DNA of 64,000 nucleotides, taken from contig OY744465.1 of assembly GCA_963556145.1 (NCBI GenBank), positions 5,084,001 to 5,148,000 on the forward strand, in the 5' to 3' direction. The notes below the pieces were generated by a model. It made no database searches. It was not told the origin of the DNA and saw only the letters and a program-made list of their open reading frames with translations. Both the position numbers and the translations under genes were made by a program. This document shows, piece by piece, positions 42,991 through 55,601 of the stretch (positions are counted from its first letter, which is position 1; the number at the start of each line of letters is the position of its first letter). This stretch comes from Hygrocybe punicea. Lineage: Eukaryota; Basidiomycota; Agaricomycetes; Agaricales; Hygrophoraceae.

Positions 42991-44802
42991 GCTTGTCGAG
43001 GTCCAACGATATCGATAGAAACCAGACCCGTTTCTGTGGTTGGCGATCTGGACATTCTGCTTGACAATTTTGAGGGTTGGCGATATGCAGATGAGACAAT
43101 GCAAGCCGCAAACACCAGTCAAAGAATTTTTTTGGAAGACAAATCGTTGATTGGCGGGGATTGAGAAAAACTTGGCCAGACTGTCGGCGTTTGTTTGTAA
43201 CGGAATTTGCGCTTGTGCAAATCATTGGCCACCGTGACAAGGATCTCAGCACAATCTCGGTTTCGTACCTCGCTCTTGCTCAGTTTCGACGGGTACTTAC
43301 TGGTTAATTATCTGATGCCTTGAGGATCACCGAATTCAAGCACAGTTTCTTCCTTGGCGACGACTAGCAAGCCATAGGGCGCCTTCAACTTCTTTACCTG
43401 GTCTCCACAACTGGGCACCTTGCGGGAGGCATCTCTAACCGTGGTGGGACGAGGACCGATACCCAAAAGCTGCAACACCTCGTTTTCGTCGGAGCCCCTC
43501 AAAGGGGCTTCCTTACCTTCACATGGAGAATCTTCAGGCGACTTCCTAGGATGTTTTCGCCAACTCCAATGGCATTTTCGGTTAAAATCCAAAGTCAAGG
43601 CTCTTCGGGCTCCATGGCCCAGCGTTGCACGGTTCCAAAATCGTCAAAGGTCACGGTGAGTCCCAGTTCACTCCTTGAGTTGTCTGGAATCTTGTTTCTC
43701 TCTGCGAACGTCAATGTTGCGGAGGGGGGAGGCTCATTGTCGCCTCTGTTCTGGCTTTTGTTGCGATGCGGAGGGGGGACCAACGTTGCTGTGTGGTGAA
43801 GTCCTTTGCCATTTTGATCACACACTTGTGTTTTCTGAGTCTCCCTGGGCTTTGAATGCATTCATTGAGTGAATGGATTGCTAGTGATTGCAGGAGCTGG
43901 CACTGGCCTTGTGGCGTGACGTGACACGTATGTTATGTGGCATTACGTAATGTCACATTCGTGACATTTGGGATTTGGGGAGCGCTGGGGATTGCGGAAG
44001 CAGGTGGATGGATGAGCATTTCATTCAGCTGCAATATCAACAGCGTCGTGAGTGGTTACTTTGAATCTCTCATAAAGTTGGAAGAATACTATTGTTGTGT
44101 GCCATTTTACTCCTCCCATTTTTCGGCCACTGCAATGGTATACTTCCCGACTTCTGAGACAAATGGCCGCTTATCAATTACGCTCTTGACCCCGCATGCC
44201 TCAATTCCACCGATGATTGGGTGGAGCGCCCAGGGCAGCGAGATCAATTTGTTTCGTTTTGTTGCAATTTCGGCCGCTGATATACTCCCCAAAGCTTTGA
44301 GGGACGACTGGCCGTGGCCCTCATAGAGCATTCCATTGATACCCCACTGATGCCCCATGTCTTTGTCCTGCTAATGATTAAGGCGGAGCACCAGGGTGGC
44401 AAAGTCCAGTGATCACGGTCGCACATTTGAATAGATTTTGACCCTCGAGTCGTAATTTGGCTTTTACATCGCCAATGGCGACTCATCAAGCATTACCCTG
44501 GCGGCTCATTTGTGAGTCTGTCGATAATTGCAGCGGAATACCGTGGGCGGCGAGGTCCAGAAGACGGACGAAAGCAAAATTGAATACAGTTGACCCTTAC
44601 CCCATTCGTCAGAATTCGGAAACATCTAGCTAGATGTGGACCTGGTTGGGTGATTTTTTGCCCTCTTTTTTTTCTCTCGTGCGAAACGGTGACGGCCTAT
44701 ATATTTTCACTGTCCGTTTTCTCTTTCCTTCAGTGTCTTCTCCCTTCAGTCTCTGATTCTCTTCCGCTTGGATTTCTTTTCACATATACTTGGTCCATTC
44801 AA
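42991..44802. other. 1.8 kb without a recognisable gene
   Basis: Short frames on both strands (for example minus 43308-43598 and 43595-43861, and plus 43937-44326) have no family landmarks and are probably chance or very old relics. GTGACGTGACACG and TTACGTAATGTCAC near 43920-43955 form a weak palindromic cluster. Confidence 0.35.
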
Positions 44803-45412
44803 ATGAGAACCAGAGTCCCCGAACCACGTCTCCCGTCATTTTCGCTGGTGTTGACCCCAGCCGGGGAGTATCCATTACGACTACCTCCATATCGCGCATG
44901 TCTCCAGCGTCGCTATCATCCCTACGCTGGTCGACCTTCTTGGCAAGATAACCTCATGGTAGACAATGTTATTTATTCGATCTTGCGTTTCTTATGCTGA
45001 TAGACAATTTTACTCAAGGGCACGGTGGACAATCGTTCTAGAGATGACTACCTCGCCACAGTACCGGCCACAGTGAGTTATCTGGCATTTTACTATTGGC
45101 ATTGAAGTCAACCCAAAATCAGGATGCTGCCAATGCGCTTTACACCACCGAAACGGATCTGACATCCGGCACTGCCCACAAAGACGGTGAAGCGGCAGCA
45201 GATGTTGAGGATGCGTTTCCTGCCAACGCCGACGGTGGACGGCGTGGACGGCGTGTCCTGTTGTTGATTGTTGTGCGTTATGCTCTTCCTTTGCGTCATG
45301 TCACTAAGAATAATGTTTTGGCACACAGGACTTCGCGGTTATGGTCGGACTGAAGCTGCGGGGCCTCCATGTCTTCACGGCCCAAGGTAACCACGAGGAC
45401 CGGGTTGAATAA
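44803..45412 (+). CDS. Small conserved-looking protein with C-terminal membrane segment
   Basis: Not recognised by name. Four exons (44803-44958, 45004-45072, 45123-45272, 45329-45412) joined by canonical 45-56 nt introns, all in phase 0, give 152 residues. The N-terminal half is Pro/Leu-rich (LPSFSLVLTPAGEYPLRLPP, then YHPYAGRPSWQDNL) and the middle is acidic. The C-terminus has RRGRRVLLLIV joined to DFAVMVGLKLRGLHV, a short hydrophobic stretch behind a basic cluster, suggesting a tail anchor. The clean phase of all three introns argues for a real gene. It has its own direction and no functional link to neighbours. Confidence 0.65.
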
Positions 45413-45795
45413 TTAAATTTGACATCGGGACAACATTGATATTGTAATTATACGCTTTCGTATCTTGTTTGAGCCGCCAATTGATCTTGTTAATTCATAT
45501 CGTGGTTGAGGCATATGCATTCATACTGAATACGACTCGAACAAAAGGGGGGCTAAAATAACAACCGCCCCCACCACCGCGCGTCTCAGCTTGGAAACCG
45601 TCGCTTCCAAGTCTTCTCAAGGTCTCGCCAGCGGCATCGGCATTTAACTTGACAGGCTGCATAAGTGTATTGCTGTGACCTGTTGCCCGATCAACCCACC
45701 ATCTTCACTAAGAGGCCCATCATTAGAAGCCGCTCTTGATCATCTCCAACAGCTTCTCCGTCGTGTGCCTAGCAAAATCGGTTAACTGAGGGACA
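45413..45795. other. Intergenic, promoter side of URC1-like gene
   Basis: No gene seen. Contains a short C-rich run (ACAACCGCCCCCACCACCGC). Confidence 0.4.
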
Positions 45796-48594
45796 ATGCC
45801 TAGAACGAAGATATCGCCACCAGATCGTCCTGAGTATGAGATCCGATTTCGATTTCCTGGAGCCTACGGTGTACACAAGCCGAACTCTGTTTATCGATTG
45901 GTTACATTGTCATCTCACCCAATTGTAAGTATTGAGAATGGGCACACCACCAGATTTGAAAAGAAGCCTGCAGCATATCCTGTTCGTATCTTCTCGGTAG
46001 GAATCCAGTGATCGCGTTCGCCCTAAGACTATGCGAGCTCCGAGTCCTTGTGACCACTCGAGTTCCGGAAGCTTCTTCAAGTTGCCAGAAACCTAGAACC
46101 GGCTCCACAGCTCACCAAGCTGGATAATGTCGTCGATAGCTAATGTGTTTAGTTAAACGACTGAGAAGTTTGACGCCGCAGTCATCAAAGAAGGATAATG
46201 GGCGCTTATAGCCAACGATTCAGATCCCAGACTCCTCATCGGCAAGGACAACGAATTCGAAGGGTTGGGACCTGAACGTTTGAACCGTGCCACGTCGCCG
46301 CACGGGATCGAAGATGCGGCCCCGGTCGCCAAGGGCCTGCTGGCAAGTGCGGCCCATCCTTCGAAACACAGGACAATTCTCAATCCCGATTCCCTTTTTT
46401 TACGAGTCGAAAGCTTAAGTCGTATCTTGCATTTCTTCTTCAGCATCACCCATGACGGTCTCAGAAGCAATCTTGACGCAAATCCTAGCCCAGCTTGATG
46501 TATTGCAAGTGTCGCAACAAACAATACAAGCCAAAGTACTTGCGTTTTCACTGGCTCTAGCTGGTCGATATTCTTAACCTTTGTGAATCTATAGTTGGAT
46601 GGTATCGTGAACCAGCAGCCAACCAGCACCCCGTCCAGTCCTCCGTTTGGGTCCAAGATTCATCCAGACAGTGCGAGTTCTCCCGACGTACCCTCGCTGG
46701 TCTTGAAGGTCCCATTGTTCTCTTCCGCCCCCTATGTGGGAAACCGTCCTGTAGGTGCTACGGATAAAGATCGCGAGAAACTCTTGTATCCTGGAAGAGT
46801 AAATCTGACTAGTGAGTAGATTATGGTTTACATTCCCTTGCGGATGATGTCTTGCTGTTTCACTTCCCCTGTTGATTCCTCCACTTGTGCATTGTGTTCT
46901 GAATCACAACATACAAGTTTGCATGCCATTCATGCCATTGAAGGCTTTCTTCATTGGAACCTTGTATTCTGATATATTGTCCCAAATTCAGCGTATCCAG
47001 ACCAGCACGGCAACATCCCATTCCTACTTCGATGGGGTGCTGCGACTGCCGCTGAGAGAGGGCCTATTATCTGCTCTCGGCTTCCCACCAGCATCAAACA
47101 CCGCAACGCCATCGGAGCCCACTCCGGATCTTACTCCATCTACCGTGCGCTCTCTATCGCAATGGGCTCCCTCTCTCCTACGCACAAGCCAGACTACAGT
47201 CAGACTGAACCCCCCCTCTCAATCCCACCTCAACCCTCATGGTCTGATCCGTCGAAAATCGTGTCGTTTGATCCATGGGGCCATCTGGTGCCGACATTGT
47301 TCAGGAAGGAAGCGGCGGAGCTGGATATTAGGCCGAGCATTGCCGTTACCAAGGCTCACATGAAGTTGAGCGAGATCGACGATGCAGCCAGGCGAGGGGA
47401 AATTGCGGTGGACGGGAAGATTGTACTCGAGAGCCGACCAGCGACCAATGCAGATGGATCAGTTCGTGACGCTTATTCTGGCGTGGAAATAAACATCAGC
47501 AAAGCGGCAGTGGAACCGGTTTGGTACTTACCTGGCGTGGCAGAGAGGTTTGGGATGTAAGTCGGGGTGCGTTCTGAGGAGTTATGTGTATGAACTGACC
47601 GAGATCGGATTGGTCTAGATCGGAGAGTTTGCTTCGACGTGCGTTGTTTGAAGATACTGGTGGAATGTATCCGGAGCTCATTACTCGCCCTGACATCAAA
47701 ATCTTTCTTCCGCCTATCGGAAATCTTACTGTATATATTTGTGCGTTTCATCACTTCCTGTTTTTTTGTCGTTGTTCACACTATATCACATTGTAGTCGG
47801 CAACCCGGCTTACATGTCTGATGAGTCGAAAGAGCTAACCTTACGGGTCCACGACGAATGTACGAGTGTATATCATATTGCTTTCTTCATCATTTAGTCA
47901 GTTGTCATGTGCAGGTAACGGCTCGGACGTTTTCGGCTCGGACATTTGTACATGCAAGCCCTATCTAACCTTCGCCATAGAGGAGTGCATCCGATGTGCT
48001 CAGCGTGGGGGTGTTGGTGTGGTAGTATATTTCAGGAAGGAGGGCAGGGCCCTAGGAGAGGTTACCAAGTAATCACTCTTCTTTTCTGCTATCCAAGCAT
48101 TTAATCATCTGAGCCCAGATACCTCGTTTATAACTTGCGCAAACGCGGCGGCGATTCGGCCGACAAGTATTTCAAATCTACGGAGCTCATCGCTGGTGTC
48201 AAGGATATGCGCTTCCAGGCGTTAATGCCAGATGTACTGCACTGGTTGGGCATCAAGAAAATCGATAATATGGTATCGATGAGCGACATGTATGTGTTAT
48301 TTTTGCCCTGCAATCTCGGTAATAAAGCTCAATGTCATGCAGGAAATACGATGCGATTGTAAAGAGTGGGATTTCAATTCTGAAGCGATATGATATTCCT
48401 GGTAAGTTTCACGACCAGCCCTCACTATTTCTTCATGATCAACGATATACACCAAAGAACACCTGATCCCACCTGACTCACGAGTTGAGATTGACGCCAA
48501 GATCGCTGCTGGGTACTTTACAAGTGGGAAACAGGTCACTGAGGCCGATCTTGTCAAAACAGTTGGTCGGACGTGGGAGGAAACGGAGCATTAA
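45796..48594 (+). CDS. URC1: URC1-type uracil catabolism protein, GTP cyclohydrolase II-like
   Basis: Member of the fungal GTP cyclohydrolase II-related family needed for the URC route of uracil breakdown (known from Lachancea kluyveri URC1). Nine exons (45796-45924, 46595-46811, 46992-47556, 47619-47740, 47797-47859, 47915-48068, 48119-48289, 48343-48401, 48458-48594) give 538 residues. N-terminal GTP_CH_N-like domain: RLVTLSSHP, YPDQHGNIPFLLRWGAATAA, IKHRNAIGAHSGSYSIYRAL, VSFDPWGHLVPTLF. C-terminal cyclohydrolase-like domain: HDECNGSDVFGSDICTC holds the three zinc cysteines, then RGGVGVVVYFRKEGRALGE, MPDVLHWLGIKKIDNMVSMS, and the end VGRTWEETEH. Intron 1 is unusually long (670 nt) and contains coding-like debris. 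Tail-to-tail with Dicer, 100 bp apart. Confidence 0.88.
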
Positions 48595-48694
48595 GGACAT
48601 CGTCTTTTATGACTCCTGATATGAAACAACAACACTGCTAATAGTGAATGTGGCATGTGTAGCTATAGTCGTACATAAAATAACATGCAACTTA

Positions 48695-51600
48695 TCATTT
48701 CGAATTCGTGGCAGAGATCTTTCGCTTTTTGCGTGCAATGCTAGCGCCATCCCGAAGCTTGAATTCCTTCGCAGCCTGTTCTGCTGCCGTAAATTTCACC
48801 TCCTCCTGGCTTGCGCGGCCCCTATACATCTCTCCAACTCGCACCTCCTCTTTACCATCCACCAAAATGACACAGGTTACTCTGCCCTTCTCTTTTTCAA
48901 AGATATATTTAATCTCTTTGTCATGCCTGGCTGCCCAAAGCGCCAATCGCGAAACAGGATGCAACACATCCACGTCGTCCTTGATGATTCGTTCCAATAT
49001 CTGTATTATTCCTAGCATCCTCAACACTCCGTGAACCGCATCGAAGTTTCCCCGTGAGTCCAGATACACCGCCCCGATCAGGCTCTCGATCATGTCGCTG
49101 AAGAATTTAGGCGCTTGAAGACGGGTAAGAGCAGCCCAAGGGAATATTGAACCGCTCTGCAAAGCAGCTTCGATGTCCATTTTACCCCTCTTGTACCGCG
49201 CAAAAGTGTTGTTGTGGTCGTCCAAGATGCGGTGGCTGGAATGAAGTAAACATTGCCAAAGGTACACCGACTTCGCTTCGGCCGTGAGATCGAAACTTCC
49301 CCGCTCGCTTCGTCTTGGTATGGACGCCTCCACAACCCTTGCGCACCGCAAACACATATAGGCAAGAAAATGTGAATTGACAACGGCCGACTTGCGCAGG
49401 TGTATATGCCCTGGGCTGTATTTTTTCCCGGGTGCGTGGTAGAGAATGTCTGTGACCACCATATCCAATACGGAATCCCCAAGGAACTCCATTCGCTCGT
49501 AAGAGCTTGTGCGCATGTCTTGTTGGTGACTAGTATGTGTGAGAGCTTCTACCAGAATAAGTTTATGTTCGAATTCATAGCCCAGCATGCATTCCACATC
49601 AGCAACCTGGTTCGGAAAATTGTCAGAATGCTCGATGCGCGATAATATTGTGTTGATGCGCTGCGGAAGTGGCTGCCATGGAATGTTGAGACCGAACAAT
49701 CGAGCACACTCGATTCCCAGATCGAAACTTCCGTGGAGATAGGCTGCGCCAATGAGTGCCTCGACCACATCGGCCAAGACCTTGGTGGACAATTCTTGTT
49801 TACTCTGAGACTTTTGCCGGGGTGGATCGGGAAGTTCATTATCGTCCGTGACAATGCCCGTAACAACAGTCGAAAAATAATCCGGTTTCCACTTCTTAAC
49901 TGCCAGGCGGTTGCGTATTATCCAACGATATAACCCTTTGGCCAAAGCTTCCTTGGCCAATCGCACGTTGGAAACGGAGTGATCTTTCTTCATACTGAGA
50001 TAACCTTCGTGCCACAGAGGATGCTCTGCTAGGAGTTGCACACCGACAATGAACTTTAAGACGGTATCGCCCAGAGTTTCGAGGCGTTGATAATTATACC
50101 GCTCTTGTGAGGTGGGAGCGGTGATCGCCATTGTCAAGAGGTCAAGAGCAATCGTAGTAAGAGGGGTGTTCGCAAACAAAGTATCACGAAGAGACTGAGC
50201 GGTCACCGCCATCGACAAGAAGCGGATAATAGACGGAAGCAAGACCGCATACTCCACTTCCATCTTCGACAAAAGGGCAATGGTTGATAGTTTAGGGAGA
50301 AGGAGCACTTCAGGTGTCTTCGCAGAGGGGACCGAGTGAGAGGGAAGAGGGAGCAGAAAATTCATTCTTCTCGGAGCAACGAGTACCACGAGTAGAGGAA
50401 GTGTAATCTCCAAGTCGGGAACTCGTGCGTATATTTCTCGAATTTGCTGCTCTTCTTGTGGCGATATCGGATTGAATTCCCAACGGAGGAAGCGGGATAT
50501 CTTCGCAGATGGAGGTCCGTTACTGATCAAGCTCAAATCAGTCGGGAAAGAGAAATGGGTGCCGAATGCTGCCGCATTAGCCAATAGGGAATCTCCATTT
50601 GGCCGCTCCAACTTAGTGTTTAGTGCAGTAAGCCATGCGCGTCGTGCGTCCCACAGTGGCTTGTCCACCTCCTCTGTCGGTAAGAAAAGATATGCGAAGT
50701 CCATATCCTCCCACTTCATCCGAGAGCCACTAAGACTCCAAAATAGACGCCTAGTATAATGCCGGGCTCGTTCAATGAGACTATCAGTGACCACCAAGTC
50801 TTCTCGAGAACGCCATTCTACTTTGAGAGGCTCGCAGTCTGAACGATACAAAGTAAGGCCATCTTCTTTGGTCAAGGGCGTTGGCCGAGAACGAGTGAAC
50901 ATCCGTAGGACGGGAAGGCTGTCTATAGCCAGTTCAGAAGACCACCAGACGGTGGATTCCTCGGTGGGAATCCAAGGGTCCATCTGACATGAGACTCCTA
51001 CTGTGCCTGCTCTTTTGCCGATGCTGTTCAGCAGTTCCTTCACTTCATCGTCAAAATATTCCTTCCCATCTGACAGAGGCAGCAAATTCTCATTGAGAAG
51101 CCCGGACTGATACAAGGCATAATATGCTTGGAAGGCAGCATGTCGGTGTGCAGATAATTTGGTTTTGTACTTTCTCTTCGTTGAGAAAATCCGGAGGTGT
51201 GGAGGAAGAAGTCGAGGCAATGTCACTGTGGAAGCAAAAGGGCCTGCGTAGGGTGGTATGGTCTCCAAAGAACGATTATGGAAGGAGTGCCAACCCTCTG
51301 GAAAGTCGGGGGGGTCAATGTCATAGATAGGAGCGTACGGAATATTCGATGAACTGGGGATGACAGCGCAGAAATGGCTCAAATGAGAGACGGCGGAGTG
51401 CACCGTAAGTAATGCCCTTCAAACAAGAATGATAAGCATGTGTAGTGAGTGGGAAAAGACACCAATAAATTACCCCGTAGACTCGATGTGAAATATAACA
51501 TCGTCGTCGTCATCGTCATCAGGATTGTCCTCCAATCTGGTCTCGGTGGGGGGTCGCTCAGTGTTATTGTACAAGTTGACCATCTCCTGCTCGAGGGACT

Positions 51601-53344
51601 CCCACCGTAGGACCTCTTTCTCGTAGGCTCCACCATCCTCAAACATGACTGTGAACGTACTCCGTCTCCGTCGAGCTCTGCCCCTGCTCTGTGCCCAACT
51701 AACCATATTCGCGGGCACATCCCAGCGGATCACACTGCCGCACGCTTGAATGTCGATACCTTCCTCTGCGACGGCAGTCGAGATTATGAGATTCTTTTCT
51801 CCCATTTTGAAATCCTCCAAAGTGTCCTCATGGGATTGCTTGGTTAATTTGCGGGTGATATCAAGAAAGGACGTCCTGAATGCACTTTCAGATGACCCGA
51901 GTAGGCAGCCGACATTGAACAGGTCGGCAGTACGAGGATGATGTGAAATTACTTCGGTCAAAGCAAGGACCGTATCGCGACGAGTGACAAAAATGAGGCC
52001 GCTGTACGCTTCGTTATGCATCTCCACATCGGCCTTTTCCCTTTCAAGGCATTCCACTAGAGCTTTAACCTTCAAGGACGTGCCAATGACGATATCCTGG
52101 GGGTCGTACGAAACAGGAGTGATGTTTACTCTAGCCAGAGTACTCGTGAGGTATGCCTTTTCTTTGTCTTTCCAGGGTGTAAAAAATTTCTGGTCGGGAC
52201 TCGCTGCTGCCATTGCTTTCCCGATAACTTCCCCAATATACCAATCCGCAGCCCATGGTCCCACATCCTGGCAAATTTCATTTGCTGCCCTAGCAAAATC
52301 CGCGAGGCCCTTGTGTGTATATGAGTTGCCTTTCAGTATCGTCTTCGATAACTTCTGATCTAGTCTATTTCGCTCTGGACCCGGGGAAAGCTTGCTGAGC
52401 TGATCTCGTAATGACTTTACGAACGGGTCATCTTCTATATTCACACCGGCTATGACGAACTCCAATGCGGAGAGATTCCTCGAGAAAGGACGAAGGAGGT
52501 AATCCGGCCCCGTGTATAAGATGTGCTTCAATGTCGGACGATGGACAAAACTGGCCAACTCGTTACGGTGAAGTCGAGGTGCACGAATTGAACAATCGAG
52601 GTTACCCTCAAGATTGCTAGCCGTGAATCCCATTGAATATAAATATCGGCGACAAAGAATATAACTCACTGAAAGGCTGCACTGACATTGCCGCCGAAAA
52701 CAGGGCTTGCTGTTAGGCCAAGAATCCTTGGTCGCACGCATTCTCTTTGGGAGTCTAATTGGAGGAGCCCAGAAGTTGCACCGAACGGCGCAGAGGGAAT
52801 TCGAAAGTAAAACTCTTTCATAATCTGATTGTAGGGGTTATTATCGACGGCATGATGGGCTTCATCAAAGATTAAGAGACTGATATCCCGTCCGATATCA
52901 ATATAGCCATGTCGAAGAGCATCGAGCAATACTTGAGGCGTTGAGACCATGATCCGATGTGTGTTAAGGACCGTTCGCCATAAATGAGGGTCCGTCCATT
53001 GATTTGGTTCGTCCGCACCAGAAATCAGACCCACAGACACCGGCAGAGCTGTAGTGATGACAGATCGTTGTTGATTACAGAGTGATACGGTAGGGGCAAG
53101 GAACCACGAGAGCTGACATTTGAATTAGCAACAAGGATTTCTTCTGTATTCAAGTTCGCACCTTCTTGCTTTCGCGCTCACATTCGTATTTCATGCGGAG
53201 CACGGCGATGTGAGTTTTCCCGGAGCCCGTGTCCAGCGCAATGATAATATTTTTTTGTAAGCTTTCTTCTAGCATTTCCTGTTGATAACCTCTGGTGGGC
53301 GGTAGGCCAGCTGCAGATGGACAGGGGGTTGTTTGGGACTCCAT
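48695..53344 (-). CDS. Dicer-like ribonuclease III
   Basis: Cuts double-stranded RNA into small RNAs for silencing; in fungi it guards against transposons and viruses. Four exons (53162-53344, 52670-53112, 51474-52616, 48695-51416) give 1,496 residues. Order: DExH helicase with Walker A LDTGSGKT (about 37-44) and DEAH (about 144); helicase C-terminal half with TAVAEEGIDIQACGSVIRWD and QSRGRARRRR (about 518); an acidic DDDDDDD run; Dicer dimerisation domain (about 600-700); first RNase III domain YQRLETLGDTVLKFIVG (about 1039) with VLADVVEALIGAAYLHG; second RNase III domain YERMEFLGDSVLDMVV (about 1235) with FFSDMIESLIGAVYLDS; and a basic C-terminal tail that may hold a dsRNA-binding fold. No obvious PAZ domain between the dimerisation and RNase III parts. 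Both RNase III signatures look intact. Confidence 0.94.
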
Positions 53345-53704
53345 TTTTGGCTCGTCTAACTATGGGATGGAGTCAGTGAAGAAGAGACCGAGAGAAGTAA
53401 GGTTGGGCTCTCACAATCTGGGTTCATGGGAGAATATATGTATGTACAGATCGATCCGATGAGTCACAAGCGCCGCTAAAGCACCCGGTGCGCAGCAAAT
53501 GGCCGCTGAGAAAAGCAAAGCTTCGAGGTGAAAGGTTAAAACGGGACTCCAGCAAGGAAGCCGTCTCAGGCTGCGGAAGGGTATTGCATAACTCTGGAGA
53601 TTCTTTGATAAAACAAAGCATAGTGATCCTGGCCAGTGATTGGCTACAATTACGAGTCCGAGTCCGGATGTAGTTACATAAGCAACGTTATCTTGAACCA
53701 CCAC
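53345..53704. promoter_or_regulatory. Divergent promoter region, Dicer and potassium channel
   Basis: 360 bp between the two start codons, so both genes must be driven from here or from each other's leader. Contains CCAGTGATTGGCTACAATTACG (two CCAAT-related ATTGG/CCAGT motifs near 53630-53650). No clear TATA box. Confidence 0.45.
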
Positions 53705-55357
53705 ATGAATGACACCTCCTCAAGTGCTCACAGCGCTCACATTCCACTGTCTCGAATACGACATACCGACACACATGGACTTCTGGCCGAAGCGCAACAT
53801 ATAACTTCTCTCTCTCCAGAAGTCACCGATAGGTTTCAATACCCATTTTCTCTTGACGTGGATGCTCCAGACGTTATACAACCCCCTTGGAAACGAGATT
53901 TACATGCCTTGCTTGAGCAACCCACATCGTCCCCATCAGCGTTCTTTATCCATGTCTTCATGTCATTTCTTATCGTGACGTCGGCCATTATCACGATTCT
54001 GGAAACAGTTCCAGCTTTTCATTCAATCTCTGGCCGTGTCTGGTTCGGGTTGGAAACCAGCCTCGTCGCATTGTTCACTCTGGAGTATGTGGCCCGATGT
54101 CTCGCGTGGAGCGCTACCTGGCTTAGTCTAGTGCAATGGTTTTTTTGTAAGTGCGAAGTGAAGATTTCGTGGACAACGGTGCTTACGTAATATCATTTGA
54201 AAGCGTTCTTTGGAATCATAGACTTACTTGCAATTTTCCCCTACTATATAGAGTTAATGCTGCATCAAGACACGGTATGATCTCAGCAACCTTGTTATGT
54301 TAGCGGATCACGGATACTCTCCTGCAGTCAGTCTTTTTTCGATTTTCGATTTTGCGGACTTTCCGACTTTTGCGTGTCTTTCGACCCTTTCGTCATAACA
54401 ACACAATACTGCTGTGAGTGTGAATCAGTCTCTAATTTATCCCTTCTCAAGATCTCAAGCTTCACACAGCACAATTGAAGTCATGTATCTCTCAGTTCGC
54501 AGGTCTCAACATGCTTTGCTCGCTATCGGTTTTTTTGTTATCATGGTCTTGACTGTTTTCAGCACGCTTTTGCAAGTAATCTTCTCTTCCACCGCGGCAT
54601 ATTTTGACTCATTCTGTCATAGATATTTTGCTGAGCGAGGTACCTGGGACAGTACACTAGAAACTTTCATCAACGCAAGTGGCGACCCTACACAATTCTC
54701 AGTGCGATGCAAGATAATCTAGCTCATTCGTTCTACTGATATTTTTCTGTTTCAAGTCCATACCAGCTGCGGCATGGTGTGTCTCACTGTTTTACGTGAG
54801 CTGCTCATTGCTCATCACATTGCTCATCTAGGTTCGTCCTAGTCAGTAGGTAGTTCGTGTTGTCTTCCGCAATCCGCGGTTTGATCATTTAGTCAACTAG
54901 CTATCACAACGGTCGGTTACGGTGAAATAACGCCGCGTTCTTTCCTTGGACGACTCATTACCTTACCGCTACTTGTCTTCGGCCTTTTACTTATTGCACT
55001 ACCCAGCTTTGTCTTGGGTCGCGAGTTCAGTATTGTCTGGGAGAGGATGTCGAGGAAAAGCGTGCATTTTTCTTTTCCTTCCTGCAGGGTTTCGGCGACT
55101 GATTGGCTTGAATTGCGTAATTGGTACAGGATCGTCGAGAGGAGGAGGGAATTCCCCTTGCCAATCGGAGTTCGTTCCCTTCAAATGACGATGGATTACA
55201 ACCAGACCTTCCAAGTCATAAATTGGCCGAGAACAATACTGAGCTGAGCCGGCAAATATCAGAACTCCGGCTTACGGTGGAAGCACAGGGAGAAATGGTA
55301 AAACGGCTGCTAGATGCGTTGGGTGAATCGAAAGGGAAGGCACGGGAAGGCAGTTGA
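53705..55357 (+). CDS. Voltage-gated potassium channel (Kv type)
   Basis: Six-helix K+ channel subunit of the plasma or internal membrane; four subunits make a pore. Nine exons (53705-54146, 54204-54274, 54328-54413, 54470-54575, 54636-54701, 54757-54776, 54832-54845, 54901-55088, 55130-55357) give 406 residues; two micro-exons are only 20 and 14 nt. S1 is FIHVFMSFLIVTSAIITILE, S2-S3 follow, and the voltage sensor S4 reads RTFRLLRVFRPFR with arginines every third residue. The selectivity filter TVGYGEITP is completed across the intron ending at 54900. S6 is LPLLVFGLLLIALPSFVLG. The C-terminal tail ends in a coiled coil (LSRQISELRLTVEAQGEMVK) that probably aids tetramer assembly. Start chosen at the first ATG (53705) giving Met-Asn-Asp-Thr. 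Confidence 0.92.
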
Positions 55358-55601
55358 GTTGGTAGCGATGTTTTAGTTGTGCTTTGTATTCTTTTAATCG
55401 TAGTATCTGAAATCGCCAATCCACAAAGACAAAACTCATCAGCGGGTCGCCAGTTGCTTTGAATGGATAGCAAATCCATTTTGGATAAGAAGGTGATATC
55501 AAGGGTCATCGATTGGATCTGATTCTGATTCTACAATGAACCCGGAGAACCAATTAATTCCTTCCAAAGATTACAATGAAGGCATTCAGCGAAAGACGAT
55601 G

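Noticed and set aside
46000..46594. Calling the URC1-like gene a pseudogene because of stops after exon 1
   Set aside because: Strong donor GTAAGT at 45925 and acceptor at 46594 remove the stretch and leave a 538-residue frame.
46153..46656. 167-codon minus frame in the URC1 region
   Set aside because: No family landmark; the plus strand of the same stretch shows the more natural coding pieces.
48644..49034. Plus-strand frames overlapping the Dicer 3' end
   Set aside because: Antisense shadows of the second RNase III and tail coding region.
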